Source: Citrobacter freundii ATCC 8090 = MTCC 1658 = NBRC 12681 (lineage in GTDB: Bacteria; Pseudomonadota; Gammaproteobacteria; Enterobacterales; Enterobacteriaceae). From it: a DNA stretch of 64,000 nt. Below the pieces are notes generated by a model. It worked only from the letters and a program-made list of their open reading frames with translations, was not told the DNA's origin and searched no databases. The position numbers were made by a program, and so were the translations under genes. This document shows positions 1-10,859 of this stretch, in pieces (within the stretch, counting starts at the first letter, position 1; every line of letters begins with the position of its first letter). The DNA lies in the NCBI RefSeq assembly GCF_011064845.1, contig NZ_CP049015.1:1240001-1304000 (forward strand). Reading direction: 5' to 3'.

Positions 1-2
1 GC

Positions 3-3310
<3,308 letters not shown>

Positions 3311-3312
<2 letters not shown>

Positions 3313-3388
3313 TGGTGCTGCGCTTATCAGGCCTACGGTCAACGCGGTTTTGTAGGCCGGATAAGGCGTTTACACCGCCATCCGGCAA
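3311..3388. repeat. REP/BIME element after mdlB
   Basis: Two facing REP-like palindromes sit between mdlB and glnK: a degraded copy around 3311-3337 and a canonical copy ending in CGCCATCCGGCAA at 3388. Such elements are typical of enterobacterial intergenic regions. Confidence 0.85.
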
Positions 3389-3411
3389 TCAACAATCTGG
3401 TGCAAAAATGT

Positions 3412-3443
3412 AACGCACTATGCACCGTCATAGTGCGTTTTTT
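3412..3443 (+). terminator. mdlAB terminator hairpin overlapping an NtrC-like site
   Basis: A perfect 11-bp inverted repeat (AACGCACTATG / CATAGTGCGTT, loop CACCGT) is followed by a T run, as expected for a Rho-independent terminator of mdlAB. Inside it, 3421-3437 (TGCACCGTCATAGTGCG) fits GCAC-N7-GTGC, the core of NtrC sites. It lies about 65-80 bases upstream of the glnK sigma-54 promoter, so the element may also bind NtrC. Confidence 0.75.
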
Positions 3444-3499
3444 CTTTTTCTCCCCCAGCAATACCCTGCAAGCCTGAATTATTCCGCGTTTTTCATTCC

Positions 3500-3515
3500 T
3501 GGCACACCCCTTGCA
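3500..3515 (+). promoter_or_regulatory. sigma-54 promoter of glnK-amtB
   Basis: TGGCACACCCCTTGCA matches the sigma-54 consensus TGGCAC-N5-TTGCA exactly, with GG and GC at the -24/-12 positions. It lies 54 bases before the glnK start. Together with the upstream NtrC-like site it indicates nitrogen-limitation control by NtrC and RpoN. Confidence 0.93.
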
Positions 3516-3568
3516 ATATTCCTCTCGTGTATCTGCAGCCACTACTGAATTCTGACTGGAGGGGATCT

Positions 3569-3907
3569 ATGAAGCTGGTTACCGTGGTAATCAAACCGTT
3601 CAAACTGGAAGACGTCCGTGAAGCACTGTCGTCTATTGGTATTCAGGGGCTGACCGTCACCGAAGTGAAGGGCTTTGGCCGACAGAAAGGTCATGCTGAG
3701 CTGTACCGTGGGGCTGAATATAGCGTCAATTTTCTGCCAAAGGTGAAGATTGATGTGGCGATTGCCGACGACCAACTGGATGGCGTGATTGATGTCATCA
3801 GTAAAGCGGCATACACCGGAAAAATTGGCGACGGCAAAATCTTCGTCGCCGAGCTGCAACGTGTGATTCGTATTCGTACCGGCGAAGCCGACGAAGCCGC
3901 ACTGTAA
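3569..3907 (+). CDS. glnK: GlnK, PII nitrogen signalling protein
   Basis: A 112-residue PII protein, essentially identical in length and sequence to E. coli GlnK. It senses 2-oxoglutarate, ATP and ADP and plugs the ammonium channel AmtB when nitrogen is plentiful. The T-loop (about residues 37-55) carries the uridylylation target Tyr51 in the motif YRGAEYSVNF. The C-terminal signature GDGKIFV is present. I chose the ATG at 3569 over an upstream in-frame ATG because it has a GGAGGGG ribosome site and gives the family N-terminus MKLVTVVIKPF. It is followed after 31 bases by amtB, the usual operon. Confidence 0.98.
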   Translation: MKLVTVVIKPFKLEDVREALSSIGIQGLTVTEVKGFGRQKGHAELYRGAEYSVNFLPKVKIDVAIADDQLDGVIDVISKAAYTGKIGDGKIFVAELQRVIRIRTGEADEAAL

Positions 3908-3938
3908 CTTCTGGCACACAGTGATAGGAAACCAAAAA

Positions 3939-5225
3939 ATGAAGATAGCAACGATGAAAACAGGTATTGCTTCACTGGCGCTACTGCCGGGACTGGCAAT
4001 GGCGGCACCGGCGGTTGCGGATAAAGCAGATAACGCTTTTATGATGATCTGTACCGCGCTGGTGCTGTTTATGACTATCCCTGGCATTGCGTTGTTCTAC
4101 GGCGGTTTGATTCGCGGTAAGAACGTGCTGTCGATGCTGACTCAGGTGACGGTGACATTCGCTCTGGTTTGTATTCTATGGGTGGTTTATGGCTACTCAC
4201 TGGCATTTGGCGAAGGGAATAATTTCTTCGGCAACTTCAACTGGGTATTGTTGAAGAACATCGCGCTGACGGCGGTCACGGGGAGCTTCTACCAGTACAT
4301 TCACGTTGCTTTTCAGGGTTCTTTCGCCTGCATCACCGTTGGGCTGATTGTCGGGGCGCTGGCTGAACGTATTCGCTTCTCTGCGGTGCTGATTTTTGTA
4401 GTGGTATGGTTAACGTTGTCGTACATCCCCATTGCCCATATGGTCTGGGGCGGCGGCTTGCTGGCTTCCCACGGTGCGTTGGATTTTGCCGGCGGAACAG
4501 TCGTGCATATCAACGCGGCGATTGCCGGTCTGGTTGGTGCGTATCTGATTGGCAAACGCGTCGGTTTTGGCAAAGAAGCCTTTAAACCGCATAACCTGCC
4601 GATGGTCTTCACCGGTACCGCTATTCTCTATATTGGTTGGTTTGGCTTTAACGCCGGTTCAGCGGGAACGGCGAATGAGATTGCCGCACTGGCCTTCGTC
4701 AATACCGTGGTCGCCACCGCCGCAGCCATCCTCGGATGGATCTTCGGTGAATGGGCGCTGCGTGGCAAACCGTCCCTGCTGGGCGCGTGTTCTGGTGCTA
4801 TTGCGGGTCTGGTGGGGGTAACACCGGCATGTGGCTATATTGGTGTCGGCGGCGCGCTGATTATTGGTGTCGTTGCGGGACTGGCTGGCCTGTGGGGTGT
4901 GACCATCCTGAAGCGTATTCTGCGCGTGGACGATCCGTGTGATGTGTTTGGCGTGCACGGCGTGTGCGGCATTGTCGGCTGCATCCTGACCGGGGTGTTC
5001 GCTGCCAGCTCTCTGGGCGGCGTGGGCTTTGCCGAGGGCGTGACCATGGGGCATCAGCTGCTGGTGCAACTGGAAAGCGTGGCGATTACCATCGTCTGGT
5101 CCGGTGTGGTGGCTTTCATTGGCTATAAGCTGGCGGATATGACGGTGGGTCTGCGTGTACCGGAAGAGCAGGAACGCGAAGGTCTGGATGTGAACAGCCA
5201 CGGCGAGAACGCTTACAACGCTTGA
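3939..5225 (+). CDS. amtB: AmtB, ammonium channel
   Basis: A 428-residue trimeric inner-membrane channel that conducts ammonium. The first 22 residues are a cleaved signal peptide (ending LPGLAMA), and 11 membrane helices follow. The twin pore histidines are seen in PIAHMVW and FGVHGVCG, and the Phe gate region AFQGSFACITVG is intact. The ATG at 3939 has a GATAGGA ribosome site and matches the E. coli N-terminus; the longer frame adds six unlikely residues. It is cotranscribed with glnK, whose product blocks this channel. A REP element follows. Confidence 0.98.
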   Translation: MKIATMKTGIASLALLPGLAMAAPAVADKADNAFMMICTALVLFMTIPGIALFYGGLIRGKNVLSMLTQVTVTFALVCILWVVYGYSLAFGEGNNFFGNFNWVLLKNIALTAVTGSFYQYIHVAFQGSFACITVGLIVGALAERIRFSAVLIFVVVWLTLSYIPIAHMVWGGGLLASHGALDFAGGTVVHINAAIAGLVGAYLIGKRVGFGKEAFKPHNLPMVFTGTAILYIGWFGFNAGSAGTANEIAALAFVNTVVATAAAILGWIFGEWALRGKPSLLGACSGAIAGLVGVTPACGYIGVGGALIIGVVAGLAGLWGVTILKRILRVDDPCDVFGVHGVCGIVGCILTGVFAASSLGGVGFAEGVTMGHQLLVQLESVAITIVWSGVVAFIGYKLADMTVGLRVPEEQEREGLDVNSHGENAYNA

Positions 5226-5235
5226 TGTTTCAATC

Positions 5236-5271
5236 TGCCGGATGGCAACGCTTTTGCGCCGCCATCCGGTA
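5236..5271. repeat. REP element between amtB and tesB
   Basis: A single REP palindrome, TGCCGGATGGC ... GCCATCCGGTA, fills the gap between convergent amtB and tesB and may help end transcription from both sides. Confidence 0.85.
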
Positions 5272-5275
5272 ATTC

Positions 5276-6136
5276 TCAATTACGATTACGCATTACCCCT
5301 TCCTGCACGGTAGAGGCGACCAGCACGCCGTCCTGCGTATAAAACTCCCCGCGTACAAAACCCCGGGCACCGGAGGCCGAAGTACTCTCGACGTTATACA
5401 ACAACCACTCATTGATATTGAACGGACGATGGAACCACATGGAGTGGTCAATGGTGGCGATCTGAATCCCTTTTTCCAGGAAACCAATTCCGTACGGCTG
5501 CAGCGCAACAGGCAGGAAGTTCAGGTCTGAAGCATAACCCAGCAGATATTGATGGACGCGCAGATCGTCCTGCAGCTCGCCGTTTGCGCGGATCCAAACC
5601 TGGCGCGCCGGAGGTGCGACGTGACCTTTTAAGGGGTTATGAAATTCAACCGGACGCACTTCCAATGGACGATCGTTGATAAATTTTTCTTTCAACAGCG
5701 GCGGCAGCAAATGCGCCACTGAGCGGGCAATTTCTGTTTCTGATTTAAGCTCATCGGGACTCGGCGCATCCGGCATGGTTTTCTGATGTTCAAATCCGTC
5801 TTCCGGCGCCTGGAAAGAGGCTGTCATGTAAAAAATAGGTTTACCATTCTGGATTGCGGCAACGCGGCGCGCGCTGAAGCTATTACCATCACGCAGGACT
5901 TCTACATCATAGATGATGGGCTTTTGGCTATCGCCGGGGCGTAAAAAGTAGCTGTGAAAGGAGTGGACCAGACGCTCTTCTGGTACGGTTTCCTTTGCGG
6001 CATATAGCGCCTGACCGACAACCTGTCCCCCAAAAACCTGACGTAACCCTAAGTCTTCACTTTGGCCCCGAAAGAGTCCTTCTTCAATTTTTTCCAGATT
6101 TAACAATGTCAGCAAATTTTTCAGCGCCAGACTCAT
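5276..6136 (-). CDS. tesB: TesB, acyl-CoA thioesterase II
   Basis: A 286-residue cytosolic thioesterase that hydrolyses medium and long acyl-CoA to free fatty acid and CoA. It has the double hotdog fold: N-terminal half with [11 protein letters not shown] and [12 protein letters not shown]-terminal half with the catalytic Asp in [11 protein letters not shown] and the closing motif [10 protein letters not shown]. The start was placed at 6136 (MSLALKNLL), matching the 286 residues of the E. coli protein. The longer frame to 6217 would add 27 residues with no family counterpart. It is convergent with amtB and divergent from ybaY. Confidence 0.97.
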   Translation of the reverse strand: MSLALKNLLTLLNLEKIEEGLFRGQSEDLGLRQVFGGQVVGQALYAAKETVPEERLVHSFHSYFLRPGDSQKPIIYDVEVLRDGNSFSARRVAAIQNGKPIFYMTASFQAPEDGFEHQKTMPDAPSPDELKSETEIARSVAHLLPPLLKEKFINDRPLEVRPVEFHNPLKGHVAPPARQVWIRANGELQDDLRVHQYLLGYASDLNFLPVALQPYGIGFLEKGIQIATIDHSMWFHRPFNINEWLLYNVESTSASGARGFVRGEFYTQDGVLVASTVQEGVMRNRN

Positions 6137-6348
6137 ACGTGCTCTCCAGGTTATATCGTTCTCGCAGCGAGGTAGGCAGAGTATAACGCAATTTTGAAAG
6201 TGGTCCGATGGGTGCAATTGTCTGAATTAAAGGCCTATTACAGGCAAAAACAGCTATCTTGTGCCACACTTAGTCACGTTATGTTTTTGTTAACCACTCT
6301 TCTGGCGAGGAAAGTTCTCGCTGGTGCATAGATGAAAAGGAGAATTTA

Positions 6349-6918
6349 ATGAAACTCGTGCACATGGTAAGTGGTTTAGCGGTTGCGGTCGCTCTGGCAG
6401 CTTGCGCCGATAAAAGCGCGGATATTCAGACACCTGCGCCAAGCCCTAATACGTCAATTGCTGACACACAGTCTAAAATTCAGCAGCCTAATGTCTCCGG
6501 TACAGTATGGATCCGCCAGAAAGTGGCCTTGCCACCTGATGCGGTGCTGACCGTAACGCTGTCAGATGCTTCACTGGCCGATGCGCCGTCAAAAGTGCTG
6601 TCGCAAAAAGCGGTCCGTACTGAAGGTAAACAAGCGCCATTCAGCTTTGTATTACCGTTTAACCCGGCTGATATTCAACCTAACGCCCGTATTCTGCTAA
6701 GTGCGGCAATTACGGTTAATGACAAACTGGTCTTCATTACTGATACCGTGCAGACGGTCATCAATCAGGGGGGGACAAAAGCTGACCTGACGCTGGTCCC
6801 TGTACAGCAAACGGCAGTACCGGTTCAGGCGAGCGGTGGGGCTGCCACCACGGTGCCGTCAACGTCACCAACCCAGGTGAATCCGTCTTCTGCCGTCCCT
6901 GCTCCCACACAGTACTAA
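6349..6918 (+). CDS. ybaY: YbaY family lipoprotein
   Basis: A 189-residue predicted lipoprotein. The N-terminus has a signal peptide with lipobox LAAC, giving acylated Cys19. The central part (about residues 50-150) is the YbaY/YscW-type beta-sandwich domain, with WIRQKVALPPDAVLTVTL. The C-terminal 40 residues are a Pro/Ser/Thr/Ala-rich low-complexity tail. An AAGGAG ribosome site precedes the ATG. The molecular function is not established; E. coli YbaY carries the same signal and domain. Confidence 0.93.
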   Translation: MKLVHMVSGLAVAVALAACADKSADIQTPAPSPNTSIADTQSKIQQPNVSGTVWIRQKVALPPDAVLTVTLSDASLADAPSKVLSQKAVRTEGKQAPFSFVLPFNPADIQPNARILLSAAITVNDKLVFITDTVQTVINQGGTKADLTLVPVQQTAVPVQASGGAATTVPSTSPTQVNPSSAVPAPTQY

Positions 6919-6927
6919 GGCAGTCGT

Positions 6928-6951
6928 AACCCTCTCCGCCCAGAGAGGGTT
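6928..6951. terminator. Hairpin between ybaY and atl
   Basis: A small stem (CCCTCT / AGAGGG flanked by AA...TT) lies between the convergent ybaY and atl genes. The T run is very short, so it is only a possible terminator. Confidence 0.4.
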
Positions 6952-7264
6952 AGTACACCCAGCGATAGCGCTGTAAATCGATCTGTCCGCTTCCTGAAAC
7001 CACTATTCCTTCAGCCAGCAACGCCTGGCGCTGCCGTTGCAGGTCGGGGCCTGTCAGCGAAATGGCACCATGACGATTAACCACCCGATGCCAGGGCAAA
7101 GTGCTGCCTTCGGGGAGACGCTTAAGCACGCCGCCTACCTGGCGCGCAGCACGCGGCGAACCGGCAAGCCTGGCAACATCGCCATAGGTGGTGACGAAAC
7201 CTTCGGGGATTGACGCGACGATTTGCCAGACGCGTTGGGGGAAAGTGTCTTGTATATCCATCAT
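6950..7264 (-). CDS. atl: Atl (YbaZ), alkyltransferase-like DNA repair protein
   Basis: A 104-residue alkyltransferase-like protein related to the C-terminal domain of O6-alkylguanine-DNA alkyltransferases. The helix-turn-helix and recognition regions are present (TTYGDVARLAGSPRAARQVGG). The active-site motif reads PWHRVV, so the acceptor Cys of the true enzyme (PCHRV) is replaced by Trp. Atl proteins bind O6-alkylguanine lesions and hand them to nucleotide excision repair without transferring the alkyl group. E. coli YbaZ is annotated as 129 residues; this copy lacks the extra N-terminal part, which may be a start-choice difference. Confidence 0.93.
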   Translation of the reverse strand: MMDIQDTFPQRVWQIVASIPEGFVTTYGDVARLAGSPRAARQVGGVLKRLPEGSTLPWHRVVNRHGAISLTGPDLQRQRQALLAEGIVVSGSGQIDLQRYRWVY

Positions 7265-7415
7265 TTATTCCTGCGCTAATCCTCCAGCATAATGCTGAAC
7301 GGCGAAGGAGTGAAGCCGCATTGCACAAGAAAACAGCATCCGATGCTGGATGGGTTGCAATTACAGGGTGCAGCAGTGATAATGCGCCTGCGCGTTGGTT
7401 AACAACGCTCTCAAT

Positions 7416-7529
7416 GGGGGCTCTGTTGGTTCTCCCGCAACACTACTCTGTTTACCAGGTCAGGTCCGGAAGGAAGCAGCCAAGGCAGATGACGTGTGTG
7501 CCGGGATGTAGCTGGCAGGGCCCCCACCC
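7416..7529 (+). ncRNA. ffs: 4.5S RNA, signal recognition particle RNA
   Basis: A 114-base RNA nearly identical to E. coli 4.5S RNA, running from GGGGGCTCTGTTGG to GGGCCCCCACCC. The ends pair to close the long hairpin. The apical part holds the conserved GGTCAGGTCCGGAAGGAAGC segment that includes the GGAA tetraloop and binds Ffh. It forms the SRP with Ffh for cotranslational targeting to the inner membrane. It lies downstream of the divergent atl gene, as in E. coli. Confidence 0.98.
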
Positions 7530-7719
7530 AATTCTGCCGTCCGGCAATTTTCCTTCTGCTTATCTTCTTTTCTTTGTCATCGTATTGTCATTTTAATGTC
7601 ATCAAATGCTGTCAATGTGTTTCGGGGATGTTATTTGATGCTTTTGCCGCCGCCATCGCACTGTAACGACAGGGGTCTTACATTCGGTGTGTTTTGGCTG
7701 ACCACAAGGATTTTCTACG

Positions 7720-7971
7720 ATGTCGACCGCTGTATTGAATGTCAAAATTGATGAGGCGCTAAAAGAAAAGCTTCGCCATTACGCTGAAGTGCATAGTGAA
7801 AATTTAAGTATCGCGACGGAAAAACTACTGCTGATCGCGTTTTCCGCCGTTGAAGAGGCGGGAGTCTCCGCTGAGGATATCGATAGCCAGCATACGGAAG
7901 AATCCGTGGTTGAAGCACTGACTCCTAAAGAAATCAAAGCATTGCGAAGACTACTGAAGAAGAAAAAATGA
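7720..7971 (+). CDS. Small ribbon-helix-helix-like protein, first gene of an overlapping pair
   Basis: I do not recognise this 83-residue acidic protein as a named gene. Its N-terminal 45 residues (a short strand TAVLNVKID, then two predicted helices) resemble the ribbon-helix-helix fold of small DNA-binding proteins and antitoxins. The C-terminus ends in a basic run of lysines. The stop overlaps the next start as ATGA at 7968-7971, so the two genes should be translationally coupled. It lies where E. coli K-12 passes directly from ffs to ybaA. The overlap and the size suggest a regulatory or toxin-antitoxin-like unit, but that is inference only. Confidence 0.75.
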   Translation: MSTAVLNVKIDEALKEKLRHYAEVHSENLSIATEKLLLIAFSAVEEAGVSAEDIDSQHTEESVVEALTPKEIKALRRLLKKKK

Positions 7972-8186
7972 AACAACAACCGCTCTCAACCGCCTGTAAT
8001 TATGGCGAAGCCTGTGAAATGCTGCGTTCCGGTTATGTGAAACATGTTCGTCTGAGCTGGAACGTCGGCAGCGATGAGTTCTTCCGTATTGCCTCCGACT
8101 GGTGTGATGCCGGGGCAAAAATTAAGAAAGACGGTGAGAATTTCGTGATTTCTCTGAAGGGGTTTCCGGTTCCTCCTCAGCGTTAA
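7968..8186 (+). CDS. Unrecognised 72-residue protein, second gene of the pair
   Basis: A small basic-acidic mixed protein of 72 residues with no signal peptide or membrane segment. It has two Cys in the first third (NYGEACEML) and one in SDWCDAG. It starts inside the stop codon of the previous gene (ATGA), which argues that the two are an operon and are real. No family can be named from sequence alone. The next gene, yczR, is convergent with it. Confidence 0.7.
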   Translation: MKQQPLSTACNYGEACEMLRSGYVKHVRLSWNVGSDEFFRIASDWCDAGAKIKKDGENFVISLKGFPVPPQR

Positions 8187-8245
8187 TATTGCCGGGACAT
8201 CCTCGTCCATCACGGCATTCAAGGACGAGTCCTTTGACTCGTCGT

Positions 8246-9673
8246 TTAGATTATTTTACGTATTTTCCCGCTGCTGGCCTGCAAACGCAGGTTATCCCAA
8301 ATGGGTTGCAACACCCGGAAGGCGGCACGCGTTGTGTCATCCGGTAATGTGAAGGGCATACGCAAAAAGCGGTCAAATGCACCATCAAGACCGAAACGCG
8401 TACCGGTTCCCAACTGAATGCCTGCGATTTCGGCGCGCGTAGCGAATAGCGTTGCTAGCGTATCGGGCAGTTCAACCCAAAAAGAGAGTCCTCCCTGTGG
8501 CTGGGTAAACTGCCACTCCGGGAAATGTGCGTTCATCAGGTCCGAGCACAGATCTCGCTGCGATGTGAGTAGCCGTCTTCTGTCAGGAAGAAAGTCGGCG
8601 GCATTATCCAGCAGCCAGCTGGTGGCGAGTTGTTCAAGCACCGGGGAGCCTAAATCGAAGGTGTCGCGAGTTTGTACCAGCGCCGCGATGGTTCGCGCCG
8701 ACGCCCGAATCCAGCCCAGACGCAATCCTCCCCAAAAGCTTTTCCCGGCAGATCCCAGCAGGATGATCGGTGCATTGCGGTTGAATGCGGCAAGCGGCGG
8801 TGGTGGCGGGGTGTCATACCACAGGTTCACCATGGTCTCATCAATCACCAACGTGGTGCGGGTCCTTTCAGCAATATCTGCCACGACCTGGCGAGTTGCA
8901 GCGTCCATGCAACGCCCGGTCGGATTGTGAAAGTCCGGCATCAGATAGGCCATTCTCGGTGCGGTTTGCGCGATGGTGGCGACCAGACCTGCCGTATCCC
9001 AACCGTGTTCGGGCAGCGACACACCGACGGGACGACATGATGCACCTTGAATCGCGGCAATCGCCAGCGGATACGTGGGATGATCGACCACCACGCGATC
9101 GCCAGGGCCGGTGAGTAAACGCAGGATCAGCGCCAGGCCACTGACCGCGCCGTTCACGACCATAATCTCATCGGGCTGCGTCGGGAGTCCGCGTTCGCAA
9201 TAATGCCGGGCGATGGATTCACGCAAAACCGCCAGTCCCTGTGGTAGATACCCGGAACTCAGCAAATGCTGCGGCATCGCAAACAGCGCTTGTTGGTAAG
9301 CATGGTGAATTTCGGGACCGGCACTCAGCGCCGCCGTGGACAAATCCAGCGCTGTACCGGTACTGGTTCGTGTAGGCACATGACGAATGTGTTCCGGCAG
9401 GATCACCCGTGAGCCGCTCCCATGACGGCTTTCCAGATATCCCTCTTCACGCAGTTGCGCCATGGCGCTGGCGACGGTGGTTCGGCTCACTTGCAGAACG
9501 GCAGCGAGCTCGCGTTCGCCGGGTAAGCGACTATCCAGCGCCAGTCGACCATCAAGGATCAGCAGACGTAACGCTTCTGCCAGCTGTCGCCAGATGGGCG
9601 TTCGTGAGGGGTTTTCCTGCCAGTGTCCGAGCAGGCGCTGCAAAGACTGGCTTCCGTAACGGCGTGATGACAT
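8246..9673 (-). CDS. yczR: YczR, MocR/GntR-type PLP-dependent transcription factor
   Basis: A 475-residue MocR-family regulator. Residues 20-85 form a GntR winged helix (IWRQLAEALRLLI, LPGERELAAVLQVSRTTV). Residues 110-470 form a fold-type I aminotransferase domain that should bind pyridoxal phosphate through the Lys of SAGKSFWGGLRLGW. The motif DFHNPTGR and the Asp in LVIDET are also typical of the PLP site. It is divergent from the membrane gene yczE with 87 bases between them, the standard arrangement for this regulator and its presumed target. The ligand and transported substrate are unknown. Absent from this place in E. coli K-12. Confidence 0.9.
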   Translation of the reverse strand: MSSRRYGSQSLQRLLGHWQENPSRTPIWRQLAEALRLLILDGRLALDSRLPGERELAAVLQVSRTTVASAMAQLREEGYLESRHGSGSRVILPEHIRHVPTRTSTGTALDLSTAALSAGPEIHHAYQQALFAMPQHLLSSGYLPQGLAVLRESIARHYCERGLPTQPDEIMVVNGAVSGLALILRLLTGPGDRVVVDHPTYPLAIAAIQGASCRPVGVSLPEHGWDTAGLVATIAQTAPRMAYLMPDFHNPTGRCMDAATRQVVADIAERTRTTLVIDETMVNLWYDTPPPPPLAAFNRNAPIILLGSAGKSFWGGLRLGWIRASARTIAALVQTRDTFDLGSPVLEQLATSWLLDNAADFLPDRRRLLTSQRDLCSDLMNAHFPEWQFTQPQGGLSFWVELPDTLATLFATRAEIAGIQLGTGTRFGLDGAFDRFLRMPFTLPDDTTRAAFRVLQPIWDNLRLQASSGKIRKII

Positions 9674-9760
9674 AGCAGTCCACTTTTTGAAAACTGGACA
9701 TTAATCATAGTGCCAATTGCGGTGATGATGAAAGTTATCTGAGAGTGAGAGGGGAAAAGC
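9674..9760. promoter_or_regulatory. yczR/yczE divergent control region
   Basis: This 87-base spacer holds both promoters. An inverted repeat GTCCA (9679-9683) ... TGGAC (9695-9699) next to the yczR start is a candidate YczR operator for self-repression and yczE activation. Inference from position and symmetry only. Confidence 0.4.
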
Positions 9761-10390
9761 ATGCTGCGTCGTTTACTTCAGCTGTTCATCGGGCTGACGC
9801 TGTACGGTGTGTCGACGGCGATGTTTGTCCGTGCCGATTTAGGAGCCGATCCGTGGAACGTGTTTCACCTGGGCGTGGCCAATTTATTGTCGATGAATAT
9901 TGGCGTGGTGATCATTGCCGTGGGTGTGTTGGTACTGCTGGCGTGGATACCGCTGCGCCAGCGTCCAGGGTTTGGCACGTTGAGCAACGTGATTATGATC
10001 GGGCTGGCGGCAGATGCCGCGCTGCTGGTGATTCCGGGATTTGAATCCCTGCTGGCGCGCAGCGGGCTGTTGGTGTCAGCGGTGATCCTGAATGCGTTAG
10101 CAACCAGCCTGTACATTGGTGCCGGTTTTGGCGCCGGTCCGCGTGATGGTCTGATGACCGGTATCCACGCACGTACCGGCTGGCCAGTACGACGAATTCG
10201 AACCGCAATTGAAGTGTCGGTGCTGCTTATCGGTTGGTTGCTGGGAGGAACCGTGGGGGTTGGTACGGTGCTGTATGCCTTGGCTATCGGACCACTCATT
10301 CAGCTTTGCCTGCCGTGGTTTCGCCATCAGCCGCAGGCACGTATTCGCATCAAGAATACGCCTGGGGCACGATCGCCTGCTGGCGACTAA
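9761..10390 (+). CDS. yczE: YczE family integral membrane protein
   Basis: A 209-residue membrane protein of the YczE/YyaS/YitT type with about five hydrophobic segments. The family hallmark ADLGADPWNVFHLG occurs near residue 26, and a second glycine-rich motif, YIGAGFGAGPRDGLMTG, near 120. The start has a GAGGGGAAAA ribosome site. Members are usually controlled by the adjacent divergent MocR-type regulator, here yczR. They are proposed to be transporters related to vitamin B6 or amino acid metabolism, but no substrate can be read from the sequence. Confidence 0.88.
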   Translation: MLRRLLQLFIGLTLYGVSTAMFVRADLGADPWNVFHLGVANLLSMNIGVVIIAVGVLVLLAWIPLRQRPGFGTLSNVIMIGLAADAALLVIPGFESLLARSGLLVSAVILNALATSLYIGAGFGAGPRDGLMTGIHARTGWPVRRIRTAIEVSVLLIGWLLGGTVGVGTVLYALAIGPLIQLCLPWFRHQPQARIRIKNTPGARSPAGD

Positions 10391-10454
10391 ACTTAACCTC
10401 GACTGACGCGGCCGGAATCGGCTTGCCGCGCAGTACACTTCGGAGGTTTTTCTC

Positions 10455-10808
10455 ATGAAGTATGTTGATGGCTTTGTGGTTGCCGTACCCGCTGAAAACA
10501 AGGAGGCGTACATTGCGATGGCGGCAAAAGCAGCTCCGCTTTTCAAGGAGTTCGGTGCATTGCGCGTGGTGGAGTGCTGGGCAGATGATGTCCCTGACGG
10601 CAAATTGACCGATTTTCGCATGGCTGTGAAAGCGCAGGATCATGAAGAAGTGGTATTCAGTTGGATTGAATACCCTTCCAAAGAGGTCCGCGACGCGGCG
10701 AATCAGAAGATGATGTCCGATCCCCGTATGAAGGAATTCGGTGAATCTATGCCATTTGATGGCAAGCGAATGATCTACGGTGGATTTGCGCCCATTATGG
10801 AAGAGTGA
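10455..10808 (+). CDS. ybaA: YbaA, DUF1428 family protein
   Basis: A 117-residue cytosolic protein with the dimeric alpha-beta barrel (ferredoxin-like) fold of DUF1428. It matches E. coli YbaA almost throughout, including DGFVVAVPA, VECWADDVPDGK, and the C-terminal MPFDGKRMIYGGF. No catalytic residues are known for the family. It is convergent with ylaB, as in E. coli. Confidence 0.95.
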   Translation: MKYVDGFVVAVPAENKEAYIAMAAKAAPLFKEFGALRVVECWADDVPDGKLTDFRMAVKAQDHEEVVFSWIEYPSKEVRDAANQKMMSDPRMKEFGESMPFDGKRMIYGGFAPIMEE

Positions 10809-10859
10809 TGTGACTGGCTGTGCGGCGTGCCGCCAGCCATCTCAACATCAACAGCCATG

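Noticed and set aside
7210..7596. 128-codon frame running through 4.5S RNA
   Set aside because: It overlaps atl and the whole ffs RNA gene, so it is not coding.
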